A DNA stretch of 64,000 nucleotides from Ophiostoma sp. CBS 140.51 (taxonomy: Eukaryota; Ascomycota; Sordariomycetes; Ophiostomatales; Ophiostomataceae), in contig JANSLP010000164.1 in the NCBI GenBank assembly GCA_029298735.1, forward strand, positions 1 to 64,000. The letters are read 5' to 3'. Within the stretch, counting starts at the first letter, position 1, and each line of letters starts with the position of its first letter. Both the position numbers and the translations under genes were made by a program. Shown here in pieces: positions 48,971-61,500 of the stretch. The notes under the pieces are model-generated. The model was not told the DNA's origin, searched no databases, and saw only the letters and a program-made list of their open reading frames with translations.

Positions 48971-49523
48971 TGTGATATATGTTTTTAGTGTGTGTCGGTG
49001 CTCGTTATCATGAGGTTCGTAAAGACGACAATCGGTGACAAAGGAGAAGAAAAAAGAAACGGGAATGGAAAAGAAAGGTCGCCGAAATCAACACAGAGAC
49101 GCAGGAGATGGGGTGTGGATTGGATTGTGAGACGCCAATGCAAACAGAGAACAAAGCACCAGATTGGCACCAAAATGGCCAAAGACCAAGCTGTCCCTTT
49201 TGGTCCGCTCCATTGGCTGCGTTGCTACAGGGAGACGATCACGTGGGGCTCCACAGCTTGGGGGGCTTTTGCGCTTTTGCCGTATTAGGAGAAAATGACG
49301 CCGGGGCTTTGGGGGCCAGTTTGGGGCCTGAAGCTAGCGCACCCCTCCAGTGACAGGCAGCATTTTCCCCGCTGTTATCGTAAAATAATTTCAGTGTTAT
49401 CGGCCAACAACATTTGAAGCTTTTCCTGCGACGAAAACACCACGACAAGGAGAAGAGCACTCCAGCCCGGTTTTATGCGAAGAAAATACACCTAAATCCC
49501 CATACACATACGAAGCACTCAGC
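48971..49523. promoter_or_regulatory. Divergent promoter region, glucosidase II beta / GCIP-like gene
   Basis: 553 bp between two divergent starts. An inverted CCAAT (ATTGG) occurs near 49213 and a CACGTG E-box near 49238. No coding frame is supported. Confidence 0.35.
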
Positions 49524-50819
49524 ATGGCCCCGCCAAAGAACGCCGTCGACAACGCGGCCGTCGATGCCCTCAACAAGAAGATCGACAGCTCGCTCGAACT
49601 AATCGCAAAGATGCTCGCTCTTGTTCAAGACATCTACGCCGACGCAAGGAAGCAGAAAGAGGCCATCTCTCAAAAGCCCGTCTCTTCATATGCTTCTTCT
49701 TCTTCCTCCGCCTCCGCATGGGACCCTCCGACCAAGTGCGAAGCTCTCAGCCTTGCCCGCGATGCCGCCACACTCGCCCGCGCCCACGGCACCAAGATCT
49801 CTTTGCTCATGATCAACGAGCCCTTTACACCCACCGCCATCCAGAAAGTCGTTACTGAAATGGGTGCACCCATTATGTCTCTCGCCACAGCCGCCGCCGA
49901 GTGCCACAGCGACCGCTATACACACCACATACGGCAAGAACTGACCCGGCGCTGCGCCAGTGTACTCGAGCAGATGCAGCACCTGCTGAACGCCATCCCG
50001 CGGGACGGCTGTGTCGTTCCCGAGGCGCAGCGTGTCGGTGGTGCAGGCAGCGGTGGCAGTAGCAGTCGGATACAGTCCAAGGCCATGGCAGACCGCGGCA
50101 GCTATACCAAGATTGGCATTCTGTGGGCCGAGTGCGACGGTCTCGTGGCGTTTGCCAACAAGGGCATTGACGGGTACCTGGTGCAGGTGGTCAACCAGCT
50201 GGCGGAGCAACTCAAGGACGAGCAGGAAGAGCTGCGGGAGTGGGGCGAGGAAGAGGATGACGACGACGATGATGACGGCACGGGCTTTGACGACGGCAAT
50301 GTGTCGGACAGCGGCTATGACGATGAGGACGGCAACGAGGGCGGTGCATACAACGGCAATGACGCAGCGCAGGCCATGCTCGACGCCCTGATGAATACCC
50401 GCCACATCCCAGCCGACGACCCCAACGGCCTGCGGCCACGACTCGAGACGGCCCTCAAGAAGATCCGGCTCGTTCTTCTGCTGTGCCGCGCCATTGTCAA
50501 GCGGCGGCTCACCAAGCCTGCAATTCCAACACTACCCACACCGACACCCGAGGGTCAGGTCGCAGAACGACTGGATGGCGCTGTGGCAGCACTACAGACA
50601 GTGGCCAACCGGTTCGAAGACCTGGCTGCGGCGTTCTATAAGCTGGACGCTGGCGAGGTGGACACAGTCCTAGGTCAGTGTTTGGAGGCGGCTGTCACAG
50701 TCTCGCGGCAGTTGTCACGACCATGGACAGCGCCATCAGGCGATGCACCGGGCGACGCGTTTACGGAGTGGGCAACCAAATTTGAGTCGGAGATGCAAGT
50801 AACGCCTCAAGAGGCTTGA
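49524..50819 (+). CDS. GCIP / cyclin-D1-binding protein 1-like
   Basis: Single exon, 431 residues. It is almost entirely helical. Residues about 65-250 match the layout of the GCIP (Grap2 and cyclin-D-interacting) family: TKCEALSLARDAATLARAHG, LMINEPFTPTAIQKVV, a CASVLEQMQHLL helix and GILWAECDGLVAFANKG. An Asp/Glu run at about 235-265 separates the two helical halves. The animal protein binds cyclin D1 and bHLH factors; in fungi the role is not established. The match is by pattern, so the family is likely but the function is not transferred. Confidence 0.75.
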   Translation: MAPPKNAVDNAAVDALNKKIDSSLELIAKMLALVQDIYADARKQKEAISQKPVSSYASSSSSASAWDPPTKCEALSLARDAATLARAHGTKISLLMINEPFTPTAIQKVVTEMGAPIMSLATAAAECHSDRYTHHIRQELTRRCASVLEQMQHLLNAIPRDGCVVPEAQRVGGAGSGGSSSRIQSKAMADRGSYTKIGILWAECDGLVAFANKGIDGYLVQVVNQLAEQLKDEQEELREWGEEEDDDDDDDGTGFDDGNVSDSGYDDEDGNEGGAYNGNDAAQAMLDALMNTRHIPADDPNGLRPRLETALKKIRLVLLLCRAIVKRRLTKPAIPTLPTPTPEGQVAERLDGAVAALQTVANRFEDLAAAFYKLDAGEVDTVLGQCLEAAVTVSRQLSRPWTAPSGDAPGDAFTEWATKFESEMQVTPQEA

Positions 50820-53397
50820 GGAGGTTGCGTATTTGATTTTTCTTCTTGTCTTTGTCTTTACGCAGCATCAAAAGCGCCGGGTGTTGGATAGCCTTGCAGT
50901 ACATATTGTGGTCCTGACATACTGTCATGATATAGATACCTCATTTGCAACATAGAGCATTGTTGTTAACCAAAATCTTGGTTGTTCAAATAAAACCATG
51001 AATCACATGGCCGCATTATCACATATAAAAACTTGAATGAAGCGTTGGTTGTTCATTTGTCACTTGCTGAATCATCTCATGATTACTTGTTTGTTGGTTC
51101 ACCGACTCATTTTCTGGCTCATAGTGTGCTCATTTATCATAATTCAAATAAATACCACATAAAAGGCCGTGATGGCGAGAACAAGCACGTTTGGATTAAT
51201 CGGTCAACATTTTCTTTTCATGTTTTTATTCGATAATCTTATTCTTGCTCTCTCAATGAGTTCTGGTCAGAACGCTCTGTCTTTACACGACCCTACATCG
51301 ACAAGATGTGCACCCTGGCTTACACTCCGCACAGGTACGAGTGCGGCCACTGCTCGTATACATATACCTACACTATGCCCCGTGACTTGGCCGGTGACAC
51401 GATGGCATATTGCTTTACTGTTGCCTGTGGCATTGAGTACCTTTCCGAGGCTCTTGCGAAGGGCACATGTCTCTCTTGTTAACACCTCACGGCGTCTAGA
51501 AATAAAAGTCGAGGTAAATTTGTTGAATTGCTGGCATAATGTCACGGTGTGAAGCGTTTGGCTGTCGAGATTTGGCTGTCTTTACATTGTGGCTCTTTCT
51601 TTAAGCGAAAAGAAGAAAAAATCAAATATAGAAGAGAAACTATTAGAATTGAAGCATAAAATATATTGAACAATTTACAAAAGTGTCCAAATTGAAGCAC
51701 ACATACGAGGTTCGTTGACCACCAACAAATACCCACGATGTATCGATGTGGTCAAAGCAGCCAATCAAGTGAGCGAATGGCCCACGCCGGGAGGATTGCA
51801 CGCCGTGCTGTTGAGGAACCGTGATGCGCGGGATCAAAGAGGCGAAGGAATAGGACGAATTGCCGTGGCGGGTCAGACGCTTGTGCGTTTCCATTCGGAA
51901 CATTTCTGCATGTCATTCACTCCTTTCAGCTGAAAACAGGACGTCTTCTGCAGCCTGATGCTCTACTTGTTTTCCGGTACAGAAAAGATTTACACATACG
52001 ACAAACTATATCTTAGGTCTAGGACGGCTCACTCTCCCATACGACGCTTCTGTGCAACGTTTTGATAACTTTAGAGCTGACAATGTAAAAATAGGTCACC
52101 CAATTTCCAGTGTTTCCTCGTCTGCCTGATACCCACGTTTTGTGGACTGATCTTTGGGACCCCCTTTTCTCAACTGTGGAGCACCAACGTCTGCCTCAAA
52201 CACTGCACTTTACGCGTCTTCTTCGCTTTCCATTACTGAAACCTGTTTGAAGGGGAAACCTATGAGAAAGTTCGAAAATGCGAGCTGGTGCGGAATGGAA
52301 AAGACGGGCTGTGTATGCTGCAAAAATATCCCGGCTTGGCTTTCTCCATCCATTTGCATATGTGTGTGTATCTGAGCTGATTCAATGGCTGCCTTGGTAT
52401 CTCCTCCAATGCGTACTTCGTACTCAGCAGGTAGCATGAGAAACGCGCTTGGGATGAGGATACGGGCCATATTTTGCCCACTTGCAGCTTCGGAGCGTTG
52501 AATGTCGTTTTGACTCCGTTCCTTCTTACTTTGTGCATCTAAAGGATCTTCTCATATTATTTCACAGCAAGCCATGTGAAGGCAGCCGCGCCCGGTGCCT
52601 CTCTGTGTTACTTTCAACGCCTGGGATGGAAAGAACGAACGGCGCGTCGTCGAAAATTACGGGCACTTAGAAAGGGGTGCAGTTGGTAACCCGGTCGAAG
52701 CGGAAATGAACGAACAACAGCACGTTTCGTTCACATCCAATTCAGAATTGACCGTTGAATAGTGCCACAAACAGAAAATACAAAACAAACAAGAACCACA
52801 CAAATCTCGACAATATAGCTACCAATTGACTTCGCTGGTGCCGCCAAGGCACTTTTGGCACATGGACCGTTGTGAACAGCTCCTGCCTTCCCCTGGAGCT
52901 CTTGTGCCTGTGGCATGTCAAGCTAGCTTCCCCATAAAAAAGAGGAAAAGCTTTCCAAATCAAGAAAGAGCCGCCCCCCCTGTATTTTCCGATTTTTTTG
53001 TGCACAAGTGGTTTGAACATCGTACTTTCCTTCGTCGTCTCCCTGTCTATCCCTTTCTCTCCTTCAACTCTTATTTTCACCTTCTCTTACTGTGCACATA
53101 CTCTTCTTGAGAACTTCTATTTCCAGATTGCCCCAGACCTTACGACGAACTCCATCAAGCTTTTCGTCTTCTTGGCCCATTGTTCCACTCTGAAGACCCT
53201 GTCCCCCTATCCACCGATTCTATTTTGAGCCATTCGACCCCATCCCCAAGTGAGAATGGCCTGCTCAAGCTAGAGCTTCACCGAACAACGTCACCTCTTC
53301 CACCAACGGCGCCACTATCTTTACTTTTTCACCCTTTCACATCGCCAACCCTAACCTCTCCATCTCCTCCGTTTCCTTTCCGCCCATCACAGACACC
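50820..53397. other. Intergenic region, no supportable gene
   Basis: AT-rich trailer, then short overlapping frames without motifs. The last about 400 bp (from 53000) are pyrimidine-rich and look like the leader of the desaturase-like gene. Confidence 0.6.
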
Positions 53398-54891
53398 ATG
53401 GCGAACCTGGAGGAGCTCATCACGATCGATCCGTTCATGACCCGGGCCGACCGGTATGTTCTAGAGAATCTGATCCAGGACATCCGGGACGATCGGGACT
53501 ACGAAAACGACGAGGTGGATCACGACCCGGACGCCGGACGGGATGCCAAGAAGCTCAAAGACCGGCCAAAGGGTGTCAGGCACGCCGACGACACCGTCTT
53601 GGCCACACTCGACGCGCTCAACAACCCCAGCAACAGCGCTTTTGAGCCCACCGTTTTCACAGGCTACGACCTGCGCGATCTACAGGAGGGCGTGGCGGCA
53701 CGCCGCAAGGTCGCCGCGGATGCCGGGTCGGCCAGTGTCGGCCAGCGTATCTCTGCAGGCGGCTACAGCTTGTTTCACCGTGCTGTGCTGGAACCCTACA
53801 TCCGGTTCGCACAAAAGTATGTCGTCCGGCATGAGACGGACGTGGTGTTCTGCACACATCTGCTGCTGTACTTTTCCACGGTGGTGCCCAGCGCGGCCGC
53901 GCTGCTGTTTTGGCACTTTTCGTGGGTGCACGGCATCCTGCACGTTCTGTGGGTGCTGCTCGGCTGCATCGGCTCCTACACCATCATGATGCACCAGCAC
54001 ATCCACCAGGGCGGCATTCTGCGGCGCGACCAGTGGTGGACGGCCGGCATTGACCGCCTGTTCCCGTACCTGATGGACCCCCTCATCGGCCACACGTGGA
54101 ACTCCTACTACTACCACCACGTCAAGCACCACCACGTTGAGGGTAACGGACCGGACGATCTGTCGTCAACCATGTGGTACCAGCGCGACAGCCTCGTCGA
54201 CTTTGGCAAGTACCTGGGCCGCTTCCTCGTGCTCGCTTGGTTCGATCTGCCGCTCTACTTTATGCGCACGCGCCGTGTCAGCCAGGGTCTGCGCGCCGGC
54301 TTCTGGGAGTTGTCTAGCTACGGCCTGCTGGTCGGCAGCTTCCTGGCAGGCAAGCACCACGTGGTCGTGGCCGACAAGCGCTCTGCCGTCTTTGTGTTCA
54401 TCCTGCCGTTTGTCATTCTGCGCATCGGCCTTATGCTCGGCAACTGGGGCCAGCACGCCTTTGTCGACCCAGAGGCACCCGACTCCGACTTTAGATCCAG
54501 CATCACCGTCATTGACATTGCCAGCAACCGCGTGTGCTTCAACGACGGCTACCACACGTCGCACCACCTCAACCCACGCCGCCACTGGCGCGAGCACCCG
54601 CGCGCGTTTGTTGCGCAGAAGCGCCAGTACGCCGCCGAGCAAGGTCTCGTCTTTTTCGGCATTGACTACCTCGAGATCTCCCTGCGGCTCATCCTGTTCC
54701 AGGACTATGCCTACCTAGCGAAGCGCCTGGTGCCCCTGGGCCCTGAGCAGCGCGCGATGACGCTCAATGACCGTGCAGCATGGCTCCGGCAGCTGACGAT
54801 GCGCTTCACCGAGGAGGACGTGGCTCGCACGTTCCCCAAGTCGCGGTCGGCCGCGGCCTATCGCAAGAAGCAGGGTCTGCCTGCAGAATAG
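53398..54891 (+). CDS. Membrane fatty-acid desaturase-like protein
   Basis: Single exon, 497 residues, with ATG context ACACCATGG. Three histidine clusters of the di-iron membrane desaturase superfamily are present: H199-Q-H-I-H (MMHQHIHQGG), H240-H-V-K-H-H-H (YYYHHVKHHHVEGNG) and H386-T-S-H-H (YHTSHHLNP). Hydrophobic helices flank them (about 160-200 and 275-360). There is no N- or C-terminal cytochrome b5 domain. The first 110 residues are charged. Homologues include lipid desaturases and related hydroxylases, and the substrate cannot be deduced. It converges on mannitol dehydrogenase, 404 bp away; that gap holds only trailers. Confidence 0.82.
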   Translation: MANLEELITIDPFMTRADRYVLENLIQDIRDDRDYENDEVDHDPDAGRDAKKLKDRPKGVRHADDTVLATLDALNNPSNSAFEPTVFTGYDLRDLQEGVAARRKVAADAGSASVGQRISAGGYSLFHRAVLEPYIRFAQKYVVRHETDVVFCTHLLLYFSTVVPSAAALLFWHFSWVHGILHVLWVLLGCIGSYTIMMHQHIHQGGILRRDQWWTAGIDRLFPYLMDPLIGHTWNSYYYHHVKHHHVEGNGPDDLSSTMWYQRDSLVDFGKYLGRFLVLAWFDLPLYFMRTRRVSQGLRAGFWELSSYGLLVGSFLAGKHHVVVADKRSAVFVFILPFVILRIGLMLGNWGQHAFVDPEAPDSDFRSSITVIDIASNRVCFNDGYHTSHHLNPRRHWREHPRAFVAQKRQYAAEQGLVFFGIDYLEISLRLILFQDYAYLAKRLVPLGPEQRAMTLNDRAAWLRQLTMRFTEEDVARTFPKSRSAAAYRKKQGLPAE

Positions 54892-55295
54892 GGGCTAATA
54901 TATGAAGGAGGCCGGGATGGAAGTAAAATTTGGTCGTTGGATGGCACGATTTTGGAAGTGAAAGTCCTCGTGCTCATTACTACCCCAGAGTAACACATGC
55001 GCGCACTTTGTACATGTTGGATTCCTTGGCGTTTTGTTTTGCATGCATTGTTTCAGTAAGCACGCACAGCATTGATCGACATTGACAGACATTTAACACA
55101 TGATTCTGATCGAAATCATTTCGTCACTTTGCCTTTGAGAACGGTCAAGGTTTGTGGTGTTCAAAAGCCAGCCTTTTTTATTCTTTATGCTCATTTTATG
55201 TGTAACGTTTTTTAACCCAAAACCGATCACATCCCGTGTGTAGTCTCGTTATCGTACACTTTTATGAAAAGGGTATCTATCTCCTCGCACTTCCT

Positions 55296-58329
<3,034 letters not shown>

Positions 58330-58572
58330 TCACTCCACAACGACGGTCGCCGCTGCCGGAACGGCCCCCGTGGCCGCCACCTGCGACCACACATAGCCGG
58401 CCAACTGCCCCATCATAACGCCTGCCCATCCGGCTAGGCCCAATGCCACACCCATCACGCCGCCCAACAGCCATCCCAGCACCAACAGCGTCGCTGACAA
58501 ACCCGTCCACACTCTGCCTGTTGTCCGCAGCGTCGCCGTGCTTCGTTCGCTCAAGAATCGCAAGTTTCTCAT
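58330..58572 (-). CDS. Small hydrophobic ORF in frame after the NOT4 stop
   Basis: 80 codons from the ATG at 58572 to the TGA at 58330-58332. The ATG lies three codons after the NOT4 stop (TGA at 58582-58584, then CTC ACT CGC), in the same frame. Residues 1-23 are basic/polar; about 24-63 form two short hydrophobic, Gly/Ala/Trp-rich segments (TLLVLGWLLGG, VALGLAGWAGVMMG), a glycine-zipper-like hairpin. Third codon positions are about three quarters G or C, like the genes around it, whereas the flanking sequence is AT-rich. It may be a readthrough extension of NOT4, a separate small membrane protein, or chance. No family is recognised. Confidence 0.45.
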   Translation of the reverse strand: MRNLRFLSERSTATLRTTGRVWTGLSATLLVLGWLLGGVMGVALGLAGWAGVMMGQLAGYVWSQVAATGAVPAAATVVVE

Positions 58573-58581
58573 GCGAGTGAG

Positions 58582-61500
58582 TCAATATGCGGTGGTAACC
58601 ACGGGAGGCGGGGACGGCCGGTCAAAGGATCCCGCATCAGGGCCGGGACCGCCGGTCGACGACGACGATCCACCTGCGATCTTAGCGAAGCTTTCGTCCG
58701 TCATCAGCAGCAGCCGTCCGTTCATCTTAATAAGCTGGATCAGCGCACGCTCGTATATCTTAGCCTCGCGGCGCGCCTCAATCAGTGACCGTTCGGCATC
58801 CTCAACGCTCATGGCGTGGACTGAGCTCTCCAGGTCGTTCTTGAGGTCAACACTGTCGCGGTCAACAATTAGACCAGAGGGGCCACCGTTGCGGGACGAG
58901 TGAGCACTGCTGCCGCTGCTCTGGCCGCCATTGGTGTAGGTCAGGGCCGAGTCATGGTTATTAGTAGTGCTGTGGTTACCCAGTGTCGGTCCGGCATCTG
59001 TGTTGTTGCTGCTGGTACTCTGGCGGCGGTCATCTGCATGGTTGGGGTTGGCGGAACCGTGTGCAGTGCCGTTACCGTTCGTGGCAATGCTGCTGGTCGA
59101 GATGCTGCTCGATGAGAAGCCGCTAACAGGCATGCCGTACCGCATCTCTGGTGTGTGGTAGATCCAGGGCGCCAGCGTCGTTGTTCCGATGGCTTGTGGC
59201 ACGCCCGTGTCCACCAACATCGACTGCCACGACGCGGCTTCGCTCTGCGGCAGTAGGTTCAACCGCGGCAGAACATACTGGTTGATCCAGTAGACAGCCT
59301 CCTCGCGCTGTATCTTAGACATGGGGTCAAAAATCATCTGGCCCGCAATGCCTGCCGGCGCAAGAGCCTTGACCGGGTAGTAGGAAGGCGGGCCGCAGGG
59401 CACGGCGCGCTTGGCAATAAGGTTAAAGCCACCGGTCTCCTCGTAGCGGGGATGGGTGTAGCTGAGCGGTGACGCCAGGCTGTTACCCAGGCGCATCTGC
59501 AGCGTCATGAACCGGTTCTCCTCGGCCTCCGTGAGGTTGCGAAGGCAGTCACCGTTGGGCGTCGCCAACAAGCGCACGTCATCGACATACTTGCGAACAG
59601 CCTTGCCCGCCACAATGTCGTTGAGGTCGTCCTTGCTGAAGAGCACATCAGGCGGCAACAGTGCGTCGCCCTTGATGACCGTGTTGCGCGCCACATTACG
59701 GGACTGCGCCAGCGTCACAAACGGCTGCAGAAATGAAATGTTCTCCAGGCGGTTGTCAATCATGCCGCGGGCAGCCAAGTCCAGCGCAACGGACCGGATA
59801 GAGCCACCAGGCCGGGCGGTGTCGGACTTGACAGGCACAACCTCGTCTTGCACAACTGAGAGCGTAGTTGAACCAGCGACATCGGCGGCCTCACGAAGCA
59901 CCTTGCGAAGAGCCTCCTGCTCCTTCTCGAACATCTTCTGCACCTGTTCCAGGGGAGCCAGGACGGTGGCGTTGGCAGCAGCTGAGGCGGCGGCAGCTGA
60001 GGCGGCGGCAGCTGAGGACTCGACAGTTACCCCAGTCGTCACAGCAGCAGGTGTTGCGGTTGTAGCCGCCTTGCTCGAGCTTTTAGCCTTCTCGGCGGCG
60101 GCAGCCTTAGCAGCAGCCTTGGCCGCCGCTGCGGCAGCGGCCTTTTCTTTGGCATCTTCCCTCTTCTTAGCAGATGACTGTTTGGCACGCTCCTTTGTCT
60201 CTTTGGCCTCCTTCTCTTTAGCCGCCTTCTCCTTCTCCTTCGCTTCCTTCTCCTCTTTTGGCGCCTTGGCTGCGGCAGCCGCAGTGGCAGGCTCAGTGGC
60301 TGGCGTTTCAACGGGCGTTGTCACAGCTGCTGCCGGAGCCGGTGCCGGCTTCTCTTTCTTCTGCTTCTTCTTGCGACCCATGATGGGTGCAATCTCCACG
60401 GGCTCTTCGTCTTGCTCGTTCACAGCCTGGCCAGAAAACGAAGTGCTGGTCGAGGTTGCAGCCTCCACCACAGCCGCAGCATCCATCTTTGACGCCTGCT
60501 TGCGTTGTTTGCGCTGTTGGCTCTTCGTGGTGTTGCGGACAGCGGCCGATCCGATGCGGGTCGGCTGCGGTGGTGGTGAGCCTGGCCGTGAGGCGGAAAT
60601 GGACGTCGACACAACAGACGCATTGTCAGAAAGAGACACTATCTCACTAGCTGGCGTGCTGGGACGGTTCGACAGAGACGCCTGGCGGTTGGCAAGAACA
60701 GCAGATGTCAAAGTGGGTGTGGACGACGTCGAGGCAGTGGTAAGCTTGGCATTCTCGGCCGCTGTGATCGCCGCTAGACTCAACACAGGCGCCGGGCCGG
60801 ACTCTGTCTTGGGTGTCTGCACCACACGCAATGTCTTAGGAGGAGCCGCGCGGACTGCCGGGGACCACGGTGCAGCGGGCGTGGGCAATGAAGGGAACGC
60901 TGACGACATGTCCGCAGTCGTATGTTTGTCACTTAGGGCTGGGCTGGCCTCAGCAGCCTTAACCACAGCCGGTTTGCTCGTGGCAGCAAGGTTCAGAACA
61001 GCAGGAACAGGGCGCTTCTCGGCTGTCTTTTTGCCCACGGGAGTGGACGGCTTTGACGCGCGAGCCTGGGTAGAAGCGGCCGGCTTTGTCGCAGACATAG
61101 AAGCTGCATCCAGGGCTGGAAAGTCCTCGTCTTGAAGCACGCTGTTCTTCTTAGTAAGCTTGAGAGGTGTCGCAGGAGGAGGCGTAGGTGGAGCTGGTGC
61201 CTCCTGTGCAACAGGAACAGGAACATGAACGGCAACAGGTGCAGGTGCAGGTTCGGGTGCCTTGGCAGCCTTGGCGCTTTCCACAGGTGCAGTCGTAGCA
61301 CTGGCGTTGCTAGCAAGGCTAACTACACGTGTCGTCCTCTTGCTGGTCGGGGGTTGGACCGGTTGCTGCTTGTCTTCCTCTTGGGGTTCTGGCGTTTCCG
61401 GCCTCTCTTTGGCCGGAGTCGGGGTCCGGTCTACAATGGGCACAACAGGAACAGGCGGCTTAGGGAATGCTTGTTGGCCCAAGTTACTCGGCGTCATCGA

